Of a stretch of 64,000 nt of DNA, positions 50,439-57,661 are shown one piece after another (within the stretch, counting starts at the first letter, position 1; the number at the start of each line of letters is the position of its first letter). Below the pieces are notes generated by a model. That model worked only from the letters and a program-made list of their open reading frames with translations. It ran no database searches and was not told the origin of the DNA. Source of the stretch: CAVWDU01 sp963753815. GTDB lineage: Bacteria; Pseudomonadota; Gammaproteobacteria; Pseudomonadales; Halieaceae. The translations under genes and the position numbers were made by a program. Location of the stretch: contig CAVWDU010000003.1 in assembly GCA_963753815.1 (NCBI GenBank), positions 1,984,001 through 2,048,000 of the forward strand, given 5' to 3'.

Positions 50439-51788
50439 TCAGCAGTGCCGGGTGTGTTTCAGTAAGCGCTGGTTGAAGTCTTCGAGTAAAGCAAGCTGCA
50501 GCGCGGTCTGCCGCGGTAGCTGAGCTACATTTTCGCCAAGTAGCGCCGTCAGGAATCCCGCCTCTGGCAGTAACATTCGCAAGCTTGTTGAAGGGTGATA
50601 GTGAGCGCGTATGCCATGCACAAACTTGAGTGTGCGAAAAGCGTCAAACCAGGTCGTGAGATGGCGGGAAAATTGCTCGGGGTCGCGGCTTTGTTGGCTC
50701 GCATGGTCAATGGCAGCTCCCGTTCCCATGTCTTGCAGCTGCCTTACAAAGGGCTGCATCGGGCGCTTACTGAGCTGCATTTGCCAGATCTGTAGCGGTG
50801 CCTCTGCCGCCGCCAGCTGGCGCAGTAAATCGAGTGCGCTGCGCAACTGGATAAAGCATTGTGGGTGATAGTATTGATAGTCTTCAAAAGGGTGTGCCAG
50901 CGCCATAATCTTGCCGCAGGCGGGGCCGGTGCCAAAAGGGACACGATCCGACAGGCGGTCCGCGACGAGTAGACAAGGCCCAGCCAGCGAGACGACGGGT
51001 CCGGTTTTGGCCAGCTTGTTGAGAATATAGAAATCCTCTCCGGCACTGCGCCTGGGGAAGCCCCTCACCTTGGCATAATGTTGGTAGTGGACAGCCAGGG
51101 TGCTGCCCACAGTGTGCACCGCATAGGGTGAAGCGGCCCACTGCAGACCCGCAACGTAGTAGCGTAGGGAGAATTCATACAATTGTGCGGCGAGACCTAT
51201 CTCCCCGGTCGGGGTCTGGTGGCGAAAGGGATAGAGCAGGGCGCTGGCGGCGGTTGGCACCCTGGCAGTGACATCGAAATAGTCGGCGGGCCAGCAGACA
51301 TCGGCATCACTGGAATGTATCCATGGGCTTTTGATCAAGCCCTGATGAATAAAACGACAGGCGATATCGGCTGCAATTTTGCGCGCCAGGCCAACCCCCT
51401 GTCGCAGCGGAATACCCCGGCCTGCAGTGTAGCGATCGATCGTCAATAGCGTGTTGCTATTGCCCATATCAAAATATTCACTTGTCCCATCCGCCAACAG
51501 GGGACGATAGCGTTGGCTGATAATACCGGCGAGTTCGGTGTCGGCAGAGCAGGGCGCATCCGGCGTGCGGGTTGGTGTCGCAGGGGTCGGACGGTTGATC
51601 ACCAGGATGACCAACACCGCGTGGTTAACCCTGAGCAGGTTCTCGAGTTGGTCCAGCAGGACGCCACCTTCCCGGTAGGCCGGGATGGTGAGCACATATC
51701 GGTAGCCGGGCAAGGGCGGAGCGATTACCCCGGCCTCTGCTTCTGAGTAGTGTTGCAGGTATTTTTCAACCGCCGTTGCCCTGGTCAC
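50439..51788 (-). CDS. Glycosyltransferase family 2-like protein
   Basis: A 449-residue protein with a GT-A glycosyltransferase fold. The nucleotide-sugar region opens VLTIPAYREGGVLLDQLENLLRV, the DXD-like motif is HSSDADVCWPADYF (about 165-178), and a VRGFPRRSAGEDFYILNK stretch supplies the ED acceptor motif near 250. No membrane segment is evident, so it acts in the cytoplasm. The sugar and acceptor are unknown. It lies 10 bases downstream of the miaE stop region on the same strand. Confidence 0.8.
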   Translation of the reverse strand: MTRATAVEKYLQHYSEAEAGVIAPPLPGYRYVLTIPAYREGGVLLDQLENLLRVNHAVLVILVINRPTPATPTRTPDAPCSADTELAGIISQRYRPLLADGTSEYFDMGNSNTLLTIDRYTAGRGIPLRQGVGLARKIAADIACRFIHQGLIKSPWIHSSDADVCWPADYFDVTARVPTAASALLYPFRHQTPTGEIGLAAQLYEFSLRYYVAGLQWAASPYAVHTVGSTLAVHYQHYAKVRGFPRRSAGEDFYILNKLAKTGPVVSLAGPCLLVADRLSDRVPFGTGPACGKIMALAHPFEDYQYYHPQCFIQLRSALDLLRQLAAAEAPLQIWQMQLSKRPMQPFVRQLQDMGTGAAIDHASQQSRDPEQFSRHLTTWFDAFRTLKFVHGIRAHYHPSTSLRMLLPEAGFLTALLGENVAQLPRQTALQLALLEDFNQRLLKHTRHC

Positions 51789-51799
51789 GAATTCCGGCT

Positions 51800-52372
51800 T
51801 TAGTGCAGGGCCGCGCGGTGCGGTAATTCAGCGCAGATCTCGGCCTCGGTCCGCAACAGGGTGGCCGTACGCTGGGTTACCGCATTTTCCGGAAAATAGC
51901 CCATGGCCAGCTCAAAAAAGGTTTCGTAGTGGCGGCGTTCGGAGCGGGTTATGGCCCGGTAGAATGTCTTGAGTTTGCCCGCCGGCAGTGCTTCGGCTAT
52001 CAGGCCAAAGCGTTCTGCACCGCGGGCTTCGATAATCCCTGCGATCAGTAACTGGTCGAGGAAGTAGGCGTCGGAGCCTTTGCGAATAGATTTGCGGAAG
52101 CGGGTGACATAGGGGTCTTTGCCATCCGCAGCGGGATGCAGGCTGCGCTGGTGCAGCAGCCGAACCACTTCGCGATAGTGGTTCAGCTCTTCAATGGCAA
52201 GATCTGTCATGACTTCCACCAGGCGGGTGCGGTCGGGATAGTGAGAGATCATATTCATGGCCATACCAGAGGCCTTTTTTTCAGCCGAGGCATGGTCTTG
52301 CAGAAAGCTGTCAAAATCTTCCAGCACTGCCTCAAGCCAGCCGGCTGGGCTGGGACATTGCAGTATCGACAT
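51800..52372 (-). CDS. miaE: tRNA-(ms[2]io[6]A)-hydroxylase
   Basis: A 190-residue nonhaem di-iron monooxygenase that hydroxylates the isopentenyl group of ms2i6A-37 in tRNA. Paired carboxylate-histidine ligands are visible in a four-helix bundle: an EELNHYREV helix and a SERRHYETFFELA helix. Length matches MiaE (about 190-270). miaA/miaB are not in the window. It shares strand with the glycosyltransferase gene but is not functionally linked. Confidence 0.9.
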   Translation of the reverse strand: MSILQCPSPAGWLEAVLEDFDSFLQDHASAEKKASGMAMNMISHYPDRTRLVEVMTDLAIEELNHYREVVRLLHQRSLHPAADGKDPYVTRFRKSIRKGSDAYFLDQLLIAGIIEARGAERFGLIAEALPAGKLKTFYRAITRSERRHYETFFELAMGYFPENAVTQRTATLLRTEAEICAELPHRAALH

Positions 52373-52458
52373 GGGCTGACCAGTTTTATGCGGGAGCGAT
52401 ATTGTAGTTTCATCGCCACAGATTGTCAGCGTTTTTCAACAAGGCATCACCTGCTTGG

Positions 52459-53064
52459 CTACATCGCAAGCTTGTCTTTGATGATCGCGACGGCCGAAGC
52501 GATGTCATTGTCGCTCAGCTTGCCATCCTTGAAATATAAAACGGTACCGTCGCGGTCCAGCACTATGACCGCCGAGCCCTTTTTCTTGAGTTGCCAGGTT
52601 TGCAACGCAACCCCCTTTTCATCAAGCACATAGTAGGCATATGCGGTGTCTTTTTGGCTGTCCTCCAATTGCCCGCTGGCGATACCCGCAGTTCCCCAAA
52701 GCGCGTCGTCAGTGTTGAGTATTGTGACGGTTTTGTAGGGAGAGTCAGGCTGCTTTTCGGGCAGTTGCGCTGCAATCAAAGCATCGATATAGGGATTATT
52801 GATATCGTCTATGCCGGAGCGTGCGGCGAGGTGATAAATGGTCGTGATTTTTCCGTTTAAATCATCGCTATTGAAGGTTTTGAATTGGATCTCGGTGCCG
52901 TCTTTGAAAGTCATGGCATCGTCGACAACATCGTATTCAATGACCATCTGGCCCTTTTCTTCAACCGCCACGGGGGGGAGCTTTTGTCCGACCGTGATGC
53001 CTTGGGCAAAGGCTGGATGGGCGGCAAAAAGTGTGGCGATGGCAAGTGCAGTGGCTTTTTTCAT
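52459..53064 (-). CDS. YtfJ-family periplasmic protein
   Basis: A 201-residue exported protein. The Sec signal is KKATALAIATLFAAHPAFA. The mature part has the thioredoxin-like YtfJ pattern (GKITTIYHLAARSGIDDINNPYIDAL, and a late AVIVLDRDGTVLYFKDGKLS). It has no CxxC motif, so a redox role is uncertain. Function of YtfJ is not established. It stands alone. Confidence 0.85.
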   Translation of the reverse strand: MKKATALAIATLFAAHPAFAQGITVGQKLPPVAVEEKGQMVIEYDVVDDAMTFKDGTEIQFKTFNSDDLNGKITTIYHLAARSGIDDINNPYIDALIAAQLPEKQPDSPYKTVTILNTDDALWGTAGIASGQLEDSQKDTAYAYYVLDEKGVALQTWQLKKKGSAVIVLDRDGTVLYFKDGKLSDNDIASAVAIIKDKLAM

Positions 53065-53236
53065 TTTTTATTTTTCCAATAATGATAGCGTTAATCGAAT
53101 TGTCCAGCCCATGCGGCGTAAGGTGTTTCCCAGTTTCGGCACCGACAGATGAGCTTGGAGAATAAAGTCGGCAGCGCGCCAATTCTATCGCGGGCGGTTG
53201 GAGTTTTCATACCTTTCCCCGAGTGTCTACCTGGCT

Positions 53237-54106
53237 CTATTTGCCATAAGCCACGCTGTCGGCGTTGCGGATCGCATCCAGGAAATCAGTGATCGGCCAC
53301 AGCACTTGATCGTTGCTAGTGGCAAAGCTGCCCAGTGCCAGCAGCGTGCCGGCGTGGGACATGCCGGCTACCCGTTCCAGGCGCGCAGCCGGCGCCGCCT
53401 CGGCAAGATGCACGGAATTGAGCGGCAGTACCGTGGTGTCGCTGTCACCGGTAATCAGCAATAGTGGCGGCATCTGTGACAGATCCTGCAACACCGGTTG
53501 GCTCTCGCGGGGGGGTGCACCGCCAAATGCCGCCTGGGCGGGACCCGGCACATAGGGATAGAAGTCGTAGGGTCCGGACAGACCGATGATGCCGGCAATA
53601 TCCTGTCTGGCAAGTCCTACCCTCGCAAGGTATCTCGGGTCTGCCACCAGTTGTACGGCGATGTAGGCACCTGCGGAGTGACCGGCAAGTACCAGCGGCG
53701 CCGGCGCAAGGGTAGCGGGATGTTGCTCGGCGTAGTCCATAAGCCGGCGCAGGGCTTCGGCGCCATCACTGACAAAGGCGGGAAACCGTACCTCTGGCAC
53801 CAGCCGATAGTCCGGAATTGCCACCGCATAACCCAGCGCGTTAAAACGGCTGGCGACAAACGCATAGTGGGCCTTGTCGCCGGAATCCCAGCCGCCGCCA
53901 TAGAACCAGACCAGCAGCGGCGCAGGACGGGCAGAATTATCCGGCAAATAGAGATCCAGTGCCTGGCGCGGGTGATCGCCGTAGGCCAGGTTCGCCACGC
54001 TCGGTTGCAGCCCCCCGACTTGCAGATGATTGTACATGCCGAGAGCGCTGCAGCCGGTAAGCAACAGGAATGACAGCGCGCAGGCAATAAGCTTGGGGTA
54101 TTGCAT
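53237..54106 (-). CDS. Alpha/beta hydrolase lipoprotein (carboxylesterase-like)
   Basis: A 289-residue lipoprotein hydrolase. The N-terminus has a lipobox LLLTGCSA. The oxyanion segment is WFYGGGWDSGDK (the HGGGW-type motif with Tyr for His), the nucleophile elbow is LAGHSAGAYIAV (Ser about 148), and Asp/His follow in LLLITGDSDTTVLP and GMSHAGTL. Similar to the BD-FAE/Bacillus esterase group. It probably acts on an ester in the periplasm or at the outer membrane. The intergenic region downstream leads to the VPLPA protein. Confidence 0.87.
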   Translation of the reverse strand: MQYPKLIACALSFLLLTGCSALGMYNHLQVGGLQPSVANLAYGDHPRQALDLYLPDNSARPAPLLVWFYGGGWDSGDKAHYAFVASRFNALGYAVAIPDYRLVPEVRFPAFVSDGAEALRRLMDYAEQHPATLAPAPLVLAGHSAGAYIAVQLVADPRYLARVGLARQDIAGIIGLSGPYDFYPYVPGPAQAAFGGAPPRESQPVLQDLSQMPPLLLITGDSDTTVLPLNSVHLAEAAPAARLERVAGMSHAGTLLALGSFATSNDQVLWPITDFLDAIRNADSVAYGK

Positions 54107-54372
54107 GTCAGTTTGTCCCGGGGCAGATGGTAAGGCAAAGTCCTACGGATCGTTTTCATGGTATACCGACGCAGTGCAAGCCCGGATCAATTGAGCGGTG
54201 GCCGCTGGCCGATTACAGCCAGGCAATCCCGAGCTGTCGCAGCGCCTTTGCAAAGGGCTGTGGGGGTTTGGAGTAAATTATCCGCACAAACTGTCGACAT
54301 CCTTTACAAATAAAAATTCCCTTTAAAAAACAAGGTTTTATAAAGTGTTGATAGCTGAGCCTTTAAAAATAC

Positions 54373-54387
54373 TGGCATGGGAATTGC
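54373..54387 (+). promoter_or_regulatory. Candidate sigma-54 (-24/-12) promoter of the VPLPA-CTERM gene
   Basis: TGGCATGGGAATTGC keeps GG (54374-54375) and GC (54386-54387) with 10-base spacing and both flanking TGGCA and TTGC blocks. Only the C after TGGCA differs (T). It lies 229 bases before the start codon, giving a long leader with a CCCGCTC/GAGCGGG hairpin (54421-54427 and 54435-54441). Sigma-54 control through PrsK/PrsR-type systems is known for PEP-CTERM exoproteins, so the match is meaningful, though one site is not proof. Confidence 0.55.
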
Positions 54388-54615
54388 GTTGGGTTTCCCC
54401 GGCGGCAGTATTGGCTTTGGCCCGCTCCGATGGAGAGCGGGTCGGTTTAGTGCTAGCCCATAATCGTCGTTCGATGTGTCTTGGGAGTTTTTGTCTTCAG
54501 GGCCTTAACCGGGCTGAGAACGTGGCGTCTAAAAAAACCCTCCAGCGAACCGTAAATTTTAGATCGACGAGTTATCGCATAATGCGACAATTCGAATAAC
54601 TATCGGAGCAATACG

Positions 54616-55248
54616 ATGCGAAAAAAACTACTGCAGGCGACATTTCTGGCCGGTCTATTGGCCGCAGGGACAAGTCAGGCCGCGAACTTTTACAGCTATT
54701 CAGGTGAAATTACTAGCTGTCCCGCATCGGCATTCTGTACCGCGCCGGTAATTACGGGGAGCGCAATAACCGCCGAGCTTGAGCTGGCTACGATCCAGGG
54801 CGCCACAGTGGGTGATAATGCTGTGATCGATTACCTATTCACTATCACCAGCGATAGTCCCCCTCTCGAATCTACCTTTTACCCGCTATTGGGTAACAAT
54901 GGTTCCGATGGCAGCTCCATTACCCTCGGTACCCCCACTATCGACAACCCTGCGGGGCTGACAGGAGCGCTGGTTTTTCAGCTGCTGGACGATCCCGCAG
55001 TGGATCCGTCGCCTGGCTTCGAAGCAGCTGGTTTGTACGTGATCATTGATTTGGCCACAGGTAATGGCCAAACCTGCGCCCAATATGTGGCTGCAGGCCG
55101 CACTTGCACAGCAACCGGGACAAACCCTAATGAGATCGCCGCATTCGAAGGCCAGTTTGTAGTATCGGAAGTGCCACTTCCCGCTGCCGCCTGGTTATTT
55201 ATCTCGGCGATCGGCGGCCTCGGAGTGGTGAAGCGCTTTAGGAAATAG
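54616..55248 (+). CDS. VPLPA-CTERM sorting-domain exoprotein
   Basis: A 210-residue secreted protein with a Sec signal (KKLLQATFLAGLLAAGTSQA) and a classical exosortase sorting tail: VPLPA at 186-190, a hydrophobic segment AAWLFISAIGGLGVV and a basic end KRFRK. It would be exported, cleaved and released or linked by an exosortase (EpsH/XrtA type), which is not in the window. The body is beta-rich with two Cys pairs and no recognised domain. Possibly an extracellular matrix component. Confidence 0.9.
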   Translation: MRKKLLQATFLAGLLAAGTSQAANFYSYSGEITSCPASAFCTAPVITGSAITAELELATIQGATVGDNAVIDYLFTITSDSPPLESTFYPLLGNNGSDGSSITLGTPTIDNPAGLTGALVFQLLDDPAVDPSPGFEAAGLYVIIDLATGNGQTCAQYVAAGRTCTATGTNPNEIAAFEGQFVVSEVPLPAAAWLFISAIGGLGVVKRFRK

Positions 55249-55402
55249 CTGGCAGTAAAGCAGGCGCTTGCCGGTTTGGCATATCAGCCTCTGGCAGATC
55301 AGGGGCTTTCTCGGGAGGAACCAGTATTTTGGGCGTGGTGTTGCAACGCAGTATGACGCGAAAAAGCGCCGAAATGATGCGGTGAATTTTTGTTAAGTGA
55401 CA

Positions 55403-55684
55403 CTAGCTGTCCTCCAGATCCTCGACTTCGTGCTCAAAGGATTCGTGTTTGAGGTGGTCGACCTGTTTCTCCAATTGCTCGTCTGAACCCAGGTTTGGGG
55501 TGGTATTGACATCGAGCTCCTGCTCAAAGGTCTCACCATCAACATCACGGCACTCGGCGAGTCCTGGCTCGTCTCCGCAGGCTTCGGCGACGCCGTTGCC
55601 AACATCGATTCTCTCACCCTCTACCGTGCCCCCGGCACAGGCGGTCAGGTAGAGCAGGGCGATAGCTATCAGGGCTGGTTTCAA
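55403..55684 (-). CDS. Small acidic lipoprotein
   Basis: A 93-residue lipoprotein with lipobox LLYLTACAG (Cys about 16). The mature part is acidic and rich in Glu/Asp (GETFEQELDVNTTP...SFEHEVEDLEDS) with a few Cys. No domain recognised. The start codon is 187 bases before cardiolipin synthase in the opposite direction, leaving a shared promoter region. Confidence 0.75.
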   Translation of the reverse strand: MKPALIAIALLYLTACAGGTVEGERIDVGNGVAEACGDEPGLAECRDVDGETFEQELDVNTTPNLGSDEQLEKQVDHLKHESFEHEVEDLEDS

Positions 55685-55894
55685 GATAATCTCCTTGGGT
55701 GGGCTGTCGAGGTGTTAATCGACGCTTCAGTTTGCACTTGAATACACAATCCTTCAACTTTTACCCGCGGTGTTGCCATGGAACTGAAGTCGGTATATTA
55801 GTGTTGCTGCCAGGTGCTTGGGTGTTGTGTGCTGAATACAAGACACCTGGGCTCAAGGTCATAATCTTTTGTGCTCAATCATGGAGAGAGAATA

Positions 55895-57322
55895 TTGTTT
55901 ATCTACTTACATATCTTGGTTCAGTTCATTCTTATCATTCGGGTACTGCTGCGCCGGCACCGTGACCCGACGTCGAGAGTTGCCTGGATTGTGGTGATAC
56001 TGGCTTTGCCGGTTCTCGGTATATTGGCTTATCTGCTTCTGGGTGAAACCAACATTGGTCGCAAGCGGGTTGAGCGGATGAAGAAAATTATGGCCGCGAT
56101 GCCCGGGGTCGAGGAGATACCCGGCTGGGAAGCCGCTGGGGTGACTCCGATGCTGGATGACGACCAGCGCGCTCTGTTTCGTGTGGGTAAATCGATCAGT
56201 GGGTACGATGCCGTCGGCGGTAACCAGGCGCAGCTGATGGCTGATTCCAATGTCGCTATTGATACGATGATTGAAGATATCGACGCGGCGACTGATCACG
56301 TGCATCTGTTGTTCTATATCTGGATGCCGGATAACAATGGCCGCAAGATGGCTGAGGCGCTCAAGCGCGCAGTAGCCCGGGGCGTCACCTGCCGCGCCAT
56401 GGTGGACGATATTGGCTCGAAACTGCTGATTAAATCCGAGCTATGGCAAGATATGCAGGCATCCGGCATCCAGTTGTGTCGCGTGTTGCAAGTCGGCAAT
56501 CCGCTGTTGCGGATCTTCGACGGCAGAATCGACCTGCGCAACCACCGCAAGATTCTCGTCATAGACAATCGTGTTACCTACTGCGGCAGCCAAAACTGTG
56601 CCGACCCCGAATTCCTGAGCAAGGCAAAATATGCTCCCTGGGTCGATGCGGTCATGCGCTTTACCGGCCCGGTTGTGCGCCAGAATCAGCATGTATTCGC
56701 CAGCGACTGGATGGCCTATAACGATGAGGATATTCGCGAAATCCTGCACCAGCCTATGCTGCCACCGGAACCCGGGTTTCCGGCCCAGGTTATTGCCAGC
56801 GGGCCCACGGCGCGCTACTCCGCCGTGCCGGAAACATTTGAAACGCTGATTTACAGCGCACGGAGTGAGCTGTTTATCACCACTCCTTACTACGTGCCGG
56901 TGAGCTCGCTGCAGGCGGCCATTTGCGCTGCCGCCAATCGCGGCGTGGACACATCCATTATATTCCCGGCCCGTAACGACGACTTTGCCGTTGGTGCGAC
57001 CAGTAAAAGCTACTATGAAGAACTGCTCGATGCGGGGGTAAGAGTATACGAGTACCAGGCCGGGATACTGCATGCCAAAACCATGACCGTGGACGGCAGC
57101 GTGACGCTAATCGGCTCGGCCAATATGGACCGCCGAAGCTTCGACCTCAACTACGAGAACAACATTTTGCTGAGTGATGAGGCCGTGACCCTGCAAATGC
57201 GCCAACGCCAACAGGAGTACCTGGGCGACTGTGTGGCAATTACTGCCGCTGAGGTGGCGCAGTGGCCATGGACCAAACGACTGTGGAACAATACTCTGGC
57301 GATTGTCGGGCCGGTACTCTAG
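55895..57322 (+). CDS. cls: Cardiolipin synthase
   Basis: A 475-residue phospholipase-D-superfamily cardiolipin synthase, joining two phosphatidylglycerols in the inner membrane. Two N-terminal membrane segments (about 5-20 and 30-48) precede the catalytic domains. The HKD motifs are HRKILVIDNRVTYCGSQN and HAKTMTVDGSVTLIGSANMD, both with His, Lys and Asp intact. TTG 55895 follows GGAGAGAG at 6-base spacing; GTG 55871 upstream is also in frame. Repeat copy 3 follows 60 bases downstream. Confidence 0.92.
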   Translation: MFIYLHILVQFILIIRVLLRRHRDPTSRVAWIVVILALPVLGILAYLLLGETNIGRKRVERMKKIMAAMPGVEEIPGWEAAGVTPMLDDDQRALFRVGKSISGYDAVGGNQAQLMADSNVAIDTMIEDIDAATDHVHLLFYIWMPDNNGRKMAEALKRAVARGVTCRAMVDDIGSKLLIKSELWQDMQASGIQLCRVLQVGNPLLRIFDGRIDLRNHRKILVIDNRVTYCGSQNCADPEFLSKAKYAPWVDAVMRFTGPVVRQNQHVFASDWMAYNDEDIREILHQPMLPPEPGFPAQVIASGPTARYSAVPETFETLIYSARSELFITTPYYVPVSSLQAAICAAANRGVDTSIIFPARNDDFAVGATSKSYYEELLDAGVRVYEYQAGILHAKTMTVDGSVTLIGSANMDRRSFDLNYENNILLSDEAVTLQMRQRQQEYLGDCVAITAAEVAQWPWTKRLWNNTLAIVGPVL

Positions 57323-57381
57323 GTTATTGCTCCCCACCAATGCTGATCAGCTGGGTGTTAACGCCATTGGGGTCAGAGTAC

Positions 57382-57543
57382 AATGGCACTTACTTAACGC
57401 CACTACAGTGATTTGCGGAGCCCCGGTGTGTTCGATCCGCGGGCGTCTGCGGCAGGGATGCCGCAGTCGAGCCTCCAGGGAGGGATTCACGGCGTACCGC
57501 GGATCGAACACACCGGGGTACATCCGCTTAAGTAAGTGCCATT
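57382..57543 (+). repeat. Nested-palindrome intergenic repeat, copy 3 (best preserved)
   Basis: A 162-bp copy with perfect 16-bp terminal inverted repeats AATGGCACTTACTTAA (57382-57397) and TTAAGTAAGTGCCATT (57528-57543). The long-stem arms GTTCGATCCGCGG/CCGCGGATCGAAC and the CTGCGGCA/TGCCGCAG inner hairpin are intact. The 11-bp direct repeat GGGTCAGAGTA lies on both sides (57370-57380, 57545-57555), extendable to GCCATTsGGGTCAGAGTA with one mismatch. It sits between cls and the sulfatase gene in the same orientation as the other copies. Confidence 0.95.
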
Positions 57544-57661
57544 CGGGTCAGAGTAAAAACTCACAAGCCTTGATCGAAGATATTTGGGTCTAGCAGAACG
57601 CCTTAAAGCAGTTTAATCTTGGTGCCTTTGTTGCAATTGATCCACGATACTGTAGCAGCCA

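Noticed and set aside
54345..54599. An 84-codon frame before the VPLPA gene
   Set aside because: Overlaps the probable sigma-54 promoter and leader; no ribosome-binding site or homologous features.
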